Shown: piece after piece, positions 8,600 to 13,904 of the stretch | Layout: each line of letters begins with the position of its first letter | How positions within the stretch are numbered: position 1 is the first letter of the stretch | NCBI GenBank assembly: GCA_035374585.1 | Contig: DAOSPF010000049.1 | Location: forward strand, 1 to 26,434 | Length of the DNA: 26,434 nucleotides | Direction of reading: 5' to 3' | DNA from: JAKPQD01 sp029572965 | Lineage (GTDB): Bacteria; Bacteroidota; Bacteroidia; Bacteroidales; DTGW01 | The notes under the pieces: generated by a model | The model's input: only the letters and a program-made list of their open reading frames with translations | What the model was told of the DNA's origin: nothing | The model's database searches: none | Program-made: the position numbers and the translations under genes

Positions 8600-8614
8600 T
8601 AAAAAACCAAGCTG

Positions 8615-8622
8615 CAAAATTA
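8615..8622 (-). promoter_or_regulatory. Proximal -7 box (TAATTTTG) of the lipid A deacylase operon
   Basis: TAATTTTG on the minus strand matches TAnnTTTG. It lies only 15 bases from the chosen ATG, so use of this copy would give a very short leader. Confidence 0.35.
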
Positions 8623-8640
8623 TATTAAAAAATCAAGCTG

Positions 8641-8648
8641 CAAAATTA
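8641..8648 (-). promoter_or_regulatory. Distal -7 box (TAATTTTG) of the lipid A deacylase operon
   Basis: This is the second copy of TAATTTTG, 26 bases upstream of the first. It would give a leader of roughly 35 bases and is the more likely functional copy. No TTTG -33 box at normal spacing was found. Confidence 0.45.
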
Positions 8649-8669
8649 TACTAATATATTCAACTTGCG

Positions 8670-8706
8670 TTTGTCAGGCGATTTTTTTTATAAAACTATA
8701 CCTTTG
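8670..8706 (+). promoter_or_regulatory. Putative promoter of the acyl-ACP thioesterase gene
   Basis: A TTTG at 8670-8673 and TACCTTTG at 8699-8706 match the Bacteroidota -33 and -7 boxes. The spacing of 25 bases is somewhat long. The -7 box ends 26 bases before the ATG. Confidence 0.5.
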
Positions 8707-8732
8707 TACTCCTTACTTGAAATGCTTTAGCC

Positions 8733-9491
8733 ATGGACAACACATTCAATAACGACAAAAAACAGCTTATCACCGCCATTCCATACAAAGTAACCACTGC
8801 AAATGCCGATATGCACCTGCGTTTGCGTTGGGGGGCTTTGACAGACCTTTTGATACAATCGGCCATTGCATCGGCAGACAGGTTACAAGCCGGATTTGGT
8901 CAGCTTAAGCAGCAAAAGCTATTTTGGGTGCTCAGCCGCATGACCATAGAAATTTCGAACCCCCTTACTTTGGGCCAAACAGGAGAAGTAGAAACCTGGC
9001 CTAAAGATGTCGAAAAAATCCTCTATCTCAGGGATTTTGTGGTCAAAACCCACGAGCAGCAAATAGTTGCCAAAGCTACCTCTGGCTGGCTGGCTGTGGA
9101 CATGGAAAACAGGCGCCCCCGAACGCTGGAAGGCGACTATTCTGCTATTTTCAGTAAACTGAAAGACTTTCATGCCCTGCAATCTCAGCCCGAAAAGCTT
9201 TTCGCGGTGAAGGAAGGCGAAGCATCTGAAGTAAAAGCCACATACTTTGATATCGACCTCAATGGCCATGTTACTGCAAGCCGCTATATCGACTGGATGA
9301 TGGATACCTTCCCGGCTGACTTTCACCGCAACCATTACCCCAAAACGCTTTCCATCAACTACCTCAACGAAACCCTTATCAACGAAACCATCCGGCTTAC
9401 CAAAGCTACCAACGACAATAAAAACTTTCTGTTCGAAGGCTTGAACAAAGACAGAAACATCACGGCTTTCAGGGGAAAAATTGGCTTTTGA
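8733..9491 (+). CDS. Acyl-ACP thioesterase (FatA/FatB-type)
   Basis: This 252-residue cytosolic enzyme hydrolyses acyl-ACP to free fatty acid and ACP. It has the double hot-dog organisation of bacterial acyl-ACP thioesterases. The N-terminal hot-dog contains LFWVLSRMTIEISNPLTLGQTGEVETWP and the WLAVDMENRRPRTLEGDY segment. The second contains FDIDLNGHVTASRYIDWMMD, in which N177 and H179 match the conserved Asn-x-His active-site motif, followed by the SINYLNETLINETIRL strand with the acidic catalytic position. Length is standard. It is transcribed divergently from the lipid A deacylase operon, and both act on acyl chains, but a functional link is inference. The ATG at 8733 sits 26 bases after a -7 box. 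Confidence 0.88.
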   Translation: MDNTFNNDKKQLITAIPYKVTTANADMHLRLRWGALTDLLIQSAIASADRLQAGFGQLKQQKLFWVLSRMTIEISNPLTLGQTGEVETWPKDVEKILYLRDFVVKTHEQQIVAKATSGWLAVDMENRRPRTLEGDYSAIFSKLKDFHALQSQPEKLFAVKEGEASEVKATYFDIDLNGHVTASRYIDWMMDTFPADFHRNHYPKTLSINYLNETLINETIRLTKATNDNKNFLFEGLNKDRNITAFRGKIGF

Positions 9492-9540
9492 AATAGTTTT
9501 TATGAATTAGGCCCTTAACTAATAGTGCTGGTCTATCTTA

Positions 9541-9643
9541 TTTTACCACAGAGAACGCTAATTTTTTTTACCACAGAGAACTGCAAAGTTGAAATACCTA
9601 CTTTGCGGTTCTTCGCGTTAATCTTTGTGTCCTCAGCGGTTTT
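9541..9643. repeat. Dispersed hairpin repeat (ACCACAGAG...CCTCAGCGGT type)
   Basis: The element contains ACCACAGAGAAC twice (9545-9556 and 9570-9581), an inner stem GAACTGCAAAGT (9578-9589) / ACTTTGCGGTTC (9600-9611) with one G-T pair, and a terminal CCTCAGCGGT that pairs imperfectly with the left ACCACAGAG. This is the widely dispersed 'accgcagagg...cctctgcggt' intergenic element seen in Bacteroidota and other phyla. It follows the thioesterase gene and precedes the restriction-modification block. Confidence 0.6.
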
Positions 9644-9847
9644 AAATATTGTTTATGAGCCTAAAACAACAAAAATGATGAAAATAAAATTCTAGATATT
9701 TGTTATGACATTGTTGTATGCAAGGCTGAAACCCGTCCGAACTATAGGTAAAGCTTGTTTGAAAAGAGAAAAAACAGATTTGATAAACCCACCGCTCGTT
9801 GCAGTACATTTGTAAACCAAAAGCTTGAAAAAGAGCTACAATCTTGC
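9644..9847. other. Intergenic region downstream of vsr, no recognisable gene
   Basis: Between the dispersed repeat and the 3' end of the Vsr gene there is about 200 bases of non-coding DNA. The minus-strand frame 9642-9890 is Cys/Phe-rich without a family signature and overlaps the vsr end, so it is treated as a shadow. Confidence 0.4.
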
Positions 9848-10315
9848 CTATGCACCGTCTTGTAGATAACTGATTACCTTGTTTACACATCCATCAAAAT
9901 CTTTTTTTAATTCGTTTTCCCAAAAACGGATTACATGCCAACCATTATCTTTGAGAAGTTGATTATTCTGTTTGTCCCTTTGGATATTACGTTCAATTTT
10001 TGGGATCCAAAATTCCCGGTTTGTTTTAATTTTCGTTTTCTTTTCTGACCAGTTATAACCATGCCAAAATTCACCATCGACAAATATTGCCAATTTGTGC
10101 TTAGAATATACAATATCAGGACTGCCAGGAAGTTTCTTAAAATTTTTCCTGTATCTGTACCCAAGGTTCCATAGCGCTTTTTTGAGTTTAAGTTCTGGCT
10201 TTGTATTTTGGGATTTTATTTTGCCCATAAGTTCAGACCTTTGCTTGGTCGTATAAAAACCATTAACTTCGTTAAACCTTGGCACAACAATATGATTTTC
10301 AGTATATTTCTTCAA
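9848..10315 (-). CDS. vsr: Very short patch repair endonuclease (Vsr family)
   Basis: This protein of about 155 residues belongs to the Vsr family, which nicks next to T:G mismatches arising from 5-methylcytosine deamination. The conserved sequence KQRSELMGKIKSQNTKPELKLKKALW is followed by GSPDIV, whose Asp corresponds to catalytic D51 of E. coli Vsr, and by FVDGEFWHGYNW, whose His corresponds to H69. H64 of the E. coli enzyme is replaced by Asp, and the zinc ligands C66, H71 and C73 are replaced by Glu, Tyr and Trp. The core ends with WHVIRFWENEL. No in-frame ATG precedes the conserved start; the frame opens with TTG at 10313-10315, and a GTG at 10283-10285 is the alternative. It is divergent from the C5 methyltransferase, 100 bases away, which fits its repair role. 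Confidence 0.87.
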   Translation of the reverse strand: MKKYTENHIVVPRFNEVNGFYTTKQRSELMGKIKSQNTKPELKLKKALWNLGYRYRKNFKKLPGSPDIVYSKHKLAIFVDGEFWHGYNWSEKKTKIKTNREFWIPKIERNIQRDKQNNQLLKDNGWHVIRFWENELKKDFDGCVNKVISYLQDGA

Positions 10316-10372
10316 TGCAAAAAATGTTAATAATTATCTGCAAATTAAATAATAGTAGGTTAAAATTAAAAT

Positions 10373-10380
10373 TATATTTG
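10373..10380 (+). promoter_or_regulatory. Putative -7 box (TATATTTG) of the methyltransferase gene
   Basis: TATATTTG matches TAnnTTTG exactly and ends 35 bases before the methyltransferase ATG. No TTTG -33 element is seen at the usual distance, which would fit a weak or regulated promoter. Confidence 0.5.
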
Positions 10381-10411
10381 TAACCATGTATAATGTTGAT
10401 TAATGTGGTTA
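10381..10411. promoter_or_regulatory. Dyad TAACCA-N19-TGGTTA, candidate operator
   Basis: A perfect 6-bp inverted repeat with 19 bases between the arms begins immediately after the -7 box and ends 4 bases before the methyltransferase start codon. The position suits autorepression, and the methyltransferase carries an N-terminal helix-turn-helix. The arms are short, so chance cannot be excluded. Confidence 0.35.
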
Positions 10412-10415
10412 TAAA

Positions 10416-11648
10416 ATGGAAAAATATTACTCAATAGCAGAGGTTGCGGATTTATTGTCGGTTAGCAAAGAAACCTTACGGCGTTGGGATAGAAATGGAA
10501 AGCTTACAGCAATCCGTGAACCGATGAGTAATTACAGGGTTTATCACAAAGACCAATTAAAAATATTTGACAGCCTTGACTTTTTATTTATGCCTACCGA
10601 AAGCGTAAATGAAACAAAACCAACCCGTGATTTTTACTCAATTGAATTATTTGCAGGAGCCGGAGGATTGGCGATTGGATTGGAAGAGGCAGGAATAAAA
10701 TGTTTAGCACTTAATGAGTTTGACCATTGGGCTTGTGAAACCTTAAGAAAAAACCGTCCTGACTGGAACGTTATTGAAGACGATGTTAGGAATGTGTCAT
10801 TTTCAAATTTTAAAGGTAAAGTTGATATTGTAACGGGTGGATTTCCTTGTCAAGCTTTTAGTTATGCCGGTAAAAAACTCGGGCTTAATGATGCAAGGGG
10901 AACATTGTTTTATGAATTTGCAAGAGTTGTTCAAGAAACGATGCCTGCAATTTGCATTGGAGAAAATGTCAGGGGGTTATTGACCCATGAAAATGGCAGG
11001 ACAATTGAAGGTATGATTTCTATTCTTGATGAAATAGGTTATAATGTTATTACACCAAGGATTTTTAAAACAATTTTTTATAAAGTCCCGCAAAAAAGGG
11101 AAAGGGTCTTGATTGTAGGGATTAGAAAAGACTTAAACCCACACCTTTATGAATTTCCTAAACCATTTAAAAAAGTTTATACACTTAAAGATGCTTTAAA
11201 GAAAGGGGAATTATATAATTGTGATGTGCCAGAGTCTGCAGGTTGTAAATACCCCAAAAGTAAAAAAGAGGTTTTAGATTTAGTGCCGGAAGGTGGTTAT
11301 TGGCGGGATTTACCAATTGATGTACAGAAAAAATATATGGGCGGGAGTTTTTATTTAGGAGGGGGAAAAACAGGTATGGCAAGGCGTATGAGTTGGTCTG
11401 AACCCAGTTTGACTTTGACATGCAGCCCTGCCCAAAAACAAACCGAACGTTGCCATCCTGATGAAACCAGGCCATTTACTGTTAGGGAATATGCAAGGAT
11501 CCAAACATTTCCTGATGATTGGAGTTTTTCCGGCTCAATATCCCAGCAATACAAACAAATTGGCAACGCTGTACCTGTAAACTTTGCAAAAGAGATTGGC
11601 TATTCAATTATAAGGTTTTTAAATAAAATTTATCCAAAGCAGTATTAA
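10416..11648 (+). CDS. C5-cytosine DNA methyltransferase with N-terminal MerR/excisionase-type HTH
   Basis: This 410-residue protein fuses a DNA-binding domain to a methyltransferase. Residues about 4-52 (YYSIAEVADLLSVSKETLRR onward) form a MerR/HTH_17-type helix-turn-helix with the typical wing. From about residue 70 it is a C5 methyltransferase: motif I LFAGAGGLAIGLEEAG, motif IV GGFPCQAFSYAGKKLG with catalytic C145, motif VI GENVRGLL, motif VIII QKRERVLIVGIR, a target-recognition region about 250-340, and motifs IX-X near the end (RPFTVREYARIQTFPDDW, QIGNAVPVNFAKEI). It transfers methyl from SAM to carbon 5 of cytosine. The Eco47II-family endonuclease follows 60 bases downstream, so the target is probably GGNCC-like. 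Vsr is divergent. The HTH may autoregulate the operon, as known for some other C5 methyltransferases such as M.SsoII and M.EcoRII. Confidence 0.93.
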   Translation: MEKYYSIAEVADLLSVSKETLRRWDRNGKLTAIREPMSNYRVYHKDQLKIFDSLDFLFMPTESVNETKPTRDFYSIELFAGAGGLAIGLEEAGIKCLALNEFDHWACETLRKNRPDWNVIEDDVRNVSFSNFKGKVDIVTGGFPCQAFSYAGKKLGLNDARGTLFYEFARVVQETMPAICIGENVRGLLTHENGRTIEGMISILDEIGYNVITPRIFKTIFYKVPQKRERVLIVGIRKDLNPHLYEFPKPFKKVYTLKDALKKGELYNCDVPESAGCKYPKSKKEVLDLVPEGGYWRDLPIDVQKKYMGGSFYLGGGKTGMARRMSWSEPSLTLTCSPAQKQTERCHPDETRPFTVREYARIQTFPDDWSFSGSISQQYKQIGNAVPVNFAKEIGYSIIRFLNKIYPKQY

Positions 11649-11708
11649 GCTTATTGCTTGTGGTACAAAATATTTATTTTTATGGCTTAAAATATTAAAG
11701 TTAATGCC

Positions 11709-12416
11709 ATGCCTTATCTCAAATGGATTTCTGATACTGACCTTGAAAAAGAAGTGGATCAATTACTTTCTATTGCAAAAGATGCAAAAAAGGCTGCAAT
11801 TGAAGAATTTGGTAAAAATGTAATTGACCCATTTGCGGCCCTTTTCGAAATGGCTGGATTTGAGATTGATTACGATACTTGGTTAAAAAGTGAAACTACC
11901 AGACAGGCTCAAAAAACTTTGCAGAACCATATAGGTAATTTTCACCAAAACATTCTTGGGTATTGTAAGGGCTGGAGCAATAAAGGTGTTGGCAATATAA
12001 TTGACTTGGTTTCTTTGGACAACAAAATTATTGCGGAAATAAAAAATAAGTACAATACAATTTCAGGTGGGAAATTATCTGATTTATATTATTCATTAGA
12101 AAAACAAGTTAGCCCCAAGTCTAGTATTTACAAAGGTTATACTGCTTATTATGTTGCAATAATCCCTAAAAAAGGAGAAAGGTTTAATAAACCATTTACT
12201 CCTTCAGACAAAGACAAAGGGGAGAAATGTCCTATAAATGAGCATATCCGTGAAATTGATGGGGCAAGTTTTTATAGTTTAGTAACTGGTTCGGAAAATG
12301 CTTTAGAGGATTTATTTGATATTTTGCCGGAAGTAATAAAGCTTTGCTCAGAAGGCAAATATCAAATAAAAGACAAGAAAAAACTCAAAGAATTCTTTAA
12401 TTTGGCTTTCAAATAG
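11709..12416 (+). CDS. Type II restriction endonuclease, Eco47II family
   Basis: This 235-residue enzyme matches the Eco47II family (RE_Eco47II), whose type member cuts GGNCC. Characteristic segments are PFAALFEMAGFEIDYDTWL (about residues 38-56), RQAQKTLQNHIGNFHQNILG (about 61-80), and the nuclease core NIIDLVSLDNKIIAEIKNKYNT. In that core D99 and E110-x-K112 form the PD-(D/E)xK metal-binding site. It is full length for the family. The start ATG at 11709 begins with MPYLKWISDTDLEKEV, which resembles the Eco47II N-terminus as I recall it. It lies 60 bases after the methyltransferase on the same strand and completes a type II system with vsr. Specificity is inferred from the family and not visible in the sequence. 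Confidence 0.88.
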   Translation: MPYLKWISDTDLEKEVDQLLSIAKDAKKAAIEEFGKNVIDPFAALFEMAGFEIDYDTWLKSETTRQAQKTLQNHIGNFHQNILGYCKGWSNKGVGNIIDLVSLDNKIIAEIKNKYNTISGGKLSDLYYSLEKQVSPKSSIYKGYTAYYVAIIPKKGERFNKPFTPSDKDKGEKCPINEHIREIDGASFYSLVTGSENALEDLFDILPEVIKLCSEGKYQIKDKKKLKEFFNLAFK

Positions 12417-12617
12417 CCTTATCGCAAGGTCAAGCTCTTTTGCAATTTTAAGTCGGTGTGGCCGCTTTGTGCGAATTGCAAAAGAGCTTGAAACCAAAAG
12501 AGGTAAACAACCAATATTTGTCAACGCCCTAAAAATATGGTATTTACGCATGGGTATTGATAATCAGGATAGATTAGACTTAACTTCTCAGCTATTGGCC
12601 TGGCGTAAATGGTGTTA
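12414..12617 (+). pseudogene. Possible coding remnant after the endonuclease gene
   Basis: After the endonuclease stop, one plus-strand frame stays open to a TAA at 12615-12617 and reads plausibly from about 12469 (VRIAKELETKRGKQPIFVNA, then LKIWYLRMGIDNQDRLDL). The composition is protein-like, but there is no start codon with context, no family was recognised, and the 5' part lies in a 17-bp inverted repeat. It may be the tail of a displaced gene or a chance frame. Confidence 0.2.
12431..12490. repeat. 17-bp perfect inverted repeat downstream of the endonuclease gene
   Basis: The arms CAAGCTCTTTTGCAATT (12431-12447) and AATTGCAAAAGAGCTTG (12474-12490) are exact reverse complements separated by a 26-base GC-richer loop. 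The structure starts 14 bases after the endonuclease stop codon. It lacks a T-run on the 3' side, so it is not a typical intrinsic terminator; it may stabilise the mRNA end or mark a small mobile or palindromic element. Confidence 0.75.
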
Positions 12618-12619
12618 AG

Positions 12620-12700
12620 AAAAAAACTTTATCGGCGAAGCGAAGGCCACTGTTTGGACAAAGCGGGTTGTTGCCCGGAGCCGTCGATAAAGCTTTTTTT
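12620..12700 (+). terminator. Long stem-loop followed by a T-run, candidate intrinsic terminator
   Basis: The left arm CTTTATCGGCG (12627-12637) pairs with CGTCGATAAAG (12682-12692) with one G-T pair, extended by A-run/T-run pairing on the outside. The loop contains an inner CGGG-TTGTTG-CCCG hairpin. The 3' arm runs into seven Ts. It could end transcription of the restriction-modification operon before the glycosyltransferase gene. Its GC-rich loop resembles dispersed repeat material. Confidence 0.45.
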
Positions 12701-12716
12701 AGCCAATTTACGGCAA

Positions 12717-12760
12717 GCCTTGAATTTTTGTTACTTTTGCTTCAAGGCAAAAGGAAGCAA
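12717..12760. repeat. Mutually exclusive hairpins upstream of the glycosyltransferase gene
   Basis: Two overlapping hairpins are possible: GCCTTGAA (12717-12724) with TTCAAGGC (12741-12748), and CTTTTGC (12734-12740) with GCAAAAG (12747-12753). They share bases and cannot form together. The pattern is one I recall as common in Bacteroidota intergenic DNA. Confidence 0.4.
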
Positions 12761-12857
12761 TGTTCAGTTAAAGCCTGTAAATATCAGACAAGTAAGCATT
12801 CTTCTTATGTCGAACAGACGTTAAATTATCTTTATAAACAAAGCAAACTGAACAAGG

Positions 12858-13850
12858 ATGAAAATACTGATTATCCAAACTGCTTTTATTGGCGATGTAG
12901 TACTTGCTACCCCTGTTGTTGAGAAACTCAGGGAAAAATACCCCGATAGTACCATTGACTTCTTATTGCGAAAGGGGAACGAATCGTTGCTCATTGGAAA
13001 CCCTCATATTCGCAAGGTTTGGGTTTTTGACAAAAAAAACGGCAAATATAAAAACCTGTTAAAAATGGCCAAAGAGCTGAGAACAGAGGCTTACGATTAT
13101 GTTATCAACCTGCAACGCTTTTTTACTACAGGTTTGATGACAGTACTATCCGGAGGCAAAGTAAAGATAGGCTTTGACAAGAACCCGCTCTCCTTTTTGT
13201 TTACACATGTTGTAAAGCATCATATATCACATGACGACATCAATGTTCACGAAGTGGACAGAAACCTTTCGCTCATCGAGCCAATAGTTGGTGATACTGC
13301 GTTCAAAAAGCCACGGCTATACCCATCTTCAACTGATTATGCCGTTGTCCCTACGGGTGAAGAATACATTTGCATTGCCCCTTCATCGGTGTGGTTTACC
13401 AAGCAGTTTGCCGAACATAAATGGATAGAACTGATAAATAATATCCCCGCAAAATATAAGGTTTACCTCATTGGGGCCAAAAGTGACATGCCTCTTTGCG
13501 GGCGCATACAAAAAGCTACCAGCCATCAGTCAGTTGAAATCCTGGCTGGCCAGTTGACTTTTCTTCAATCATGCGCCCTTATTGACAAAGCCCGTATGAC
13601 ATTTGTGAATGATTCAGCCCCGCTGCATTTTGCATCGGCCATGAATGCCCCGGTAACAGCTTTCTTTTGTTCAACAGTGCCAGCTTTTGGATTTGGCCCT
13701 TTGTCAGATTTTTCGATTGTTGCAGAAGTTGAAGACAAGCTTGATTGCAGGCCTTGCGGTTTGCATGGCAAAAAACAATGCCCGCAGCAGCATTTTAAAT
13801 GTTCGGAAATGGATGTGAAGAAGGTTTTGGCAAAGACCAAAATTTTATAA
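12858..13850 (+). CDS. Glycosyltransferase family 9 (heptosyltransferase-like)
   Basis: This 330-residue enzyme matches the GT9 family of ADP-heptose:LPS heptosyltransferases. The N-terminal Rossmann domain starts MKILIIQTAFIGDVVLATP, with the Asp in IGD that is catalytic in WaaC-type enzymes. The C-terminal domain contains CIAPSSVWFTKQFAEHKWIEL and the sugar-nucleotide segment FVNDSAPLHFASAMNAPVTA. A Cys-rich tail segment (DCRPCGLHGKKQCPQQHFKC) is common in Bacteroidota and WaaF-like members. Length is slightly below the 350 typical of E. coli WaaF. It likely adds a sugar to the LPS core at the inner membrane; the exact donor and acceptor are not predictable. It stands alone and is convergent with the large sensor kinase gene. 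Confidence 0.88.
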   Translation: MKILIIQTAFIGDVVLATPVVEKLREKYPDSTIDFLLRKGNESLLIGNPHIRKVWVFDKKNGKYKNLLKMAKELRTEAYDYVINLQRFFTTGLMTVLSGGKVKIGFDKNPLSFLFTHVVKHHISHDDINVHEVDRNLSLIEPIVGDTAFKKPRLYPSSTDYAVVPTGEEYICIAPSSVWFTKQFAEHKWIELINNIPAKYKVYLIGAKSDMPLCGRIQKATSHQSVEILAGQLTFLQSCALIDKARMTFVNDSAPLHFASAMNAPVTAFFCSTVPAFGFGPLSDFSIVAEVEDKLDCRPCGLHGKKQCPQQHFKCSEMDVKKVLAKTKIL

Positions 13851-13853
13851 ACC

Positions 13854-13887
13854 CATTTTTTTTAAACTTTTCGTAACAAAAAAAATG
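13854..13887. terminator. A/T-stem hairpin between convergent genes
   Basis: CATTTTTTTT (13854-13863) and AAAAAAAATG (13878-13887) are perfect complements around a 14-base loop in the 54-base gap between two convergent genes. The stem is nearly all A-T, so it is weak, but the T-runs on both strands fit a bidirectional terminator. Confidence 0.35.
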
Positions 13888-13904
13888 TGGCAAATGTATT
13901 TGAA

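Larger units (their letters stand above)
8608..8659. repeat. Two tandem copies of a 26-bp promoter-region unit
   Basis: Two head-to-tail units (8608-8633 and 8634-8659) share the identical core CAAGCTGCAAAATTATA and diverge slightly after it. Each contains a -7 box when read on the minus strand, so the duplication doubles the core promoter of the lipid A deacylase operon. Confidence 0.75.

Noticed and set aside
8600..8617. TTG start for the lipid A deacylase
   Set aside because: It lies in the tandem promoter repeat and next to a -7 box; the ATG at 8597-8599 gives a proper signal peptide.
9642..9890. Minus-strand frame of 82 codons downstream of vsr
   Set aside because: Composition is Cys/Phe/Gln-rich without motif, it overlaps the vsr 3' end, and it starts in repeat-flanked non-coding DNA.
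12609..12922. Two plus-strand frames upstream of the glycosyltransferase
   Set aside because: They cover stem-loop repeat sequence, encode Cys-rich peptides typical of dispersed repeats, and one overlaps the GT9 start in another frame.
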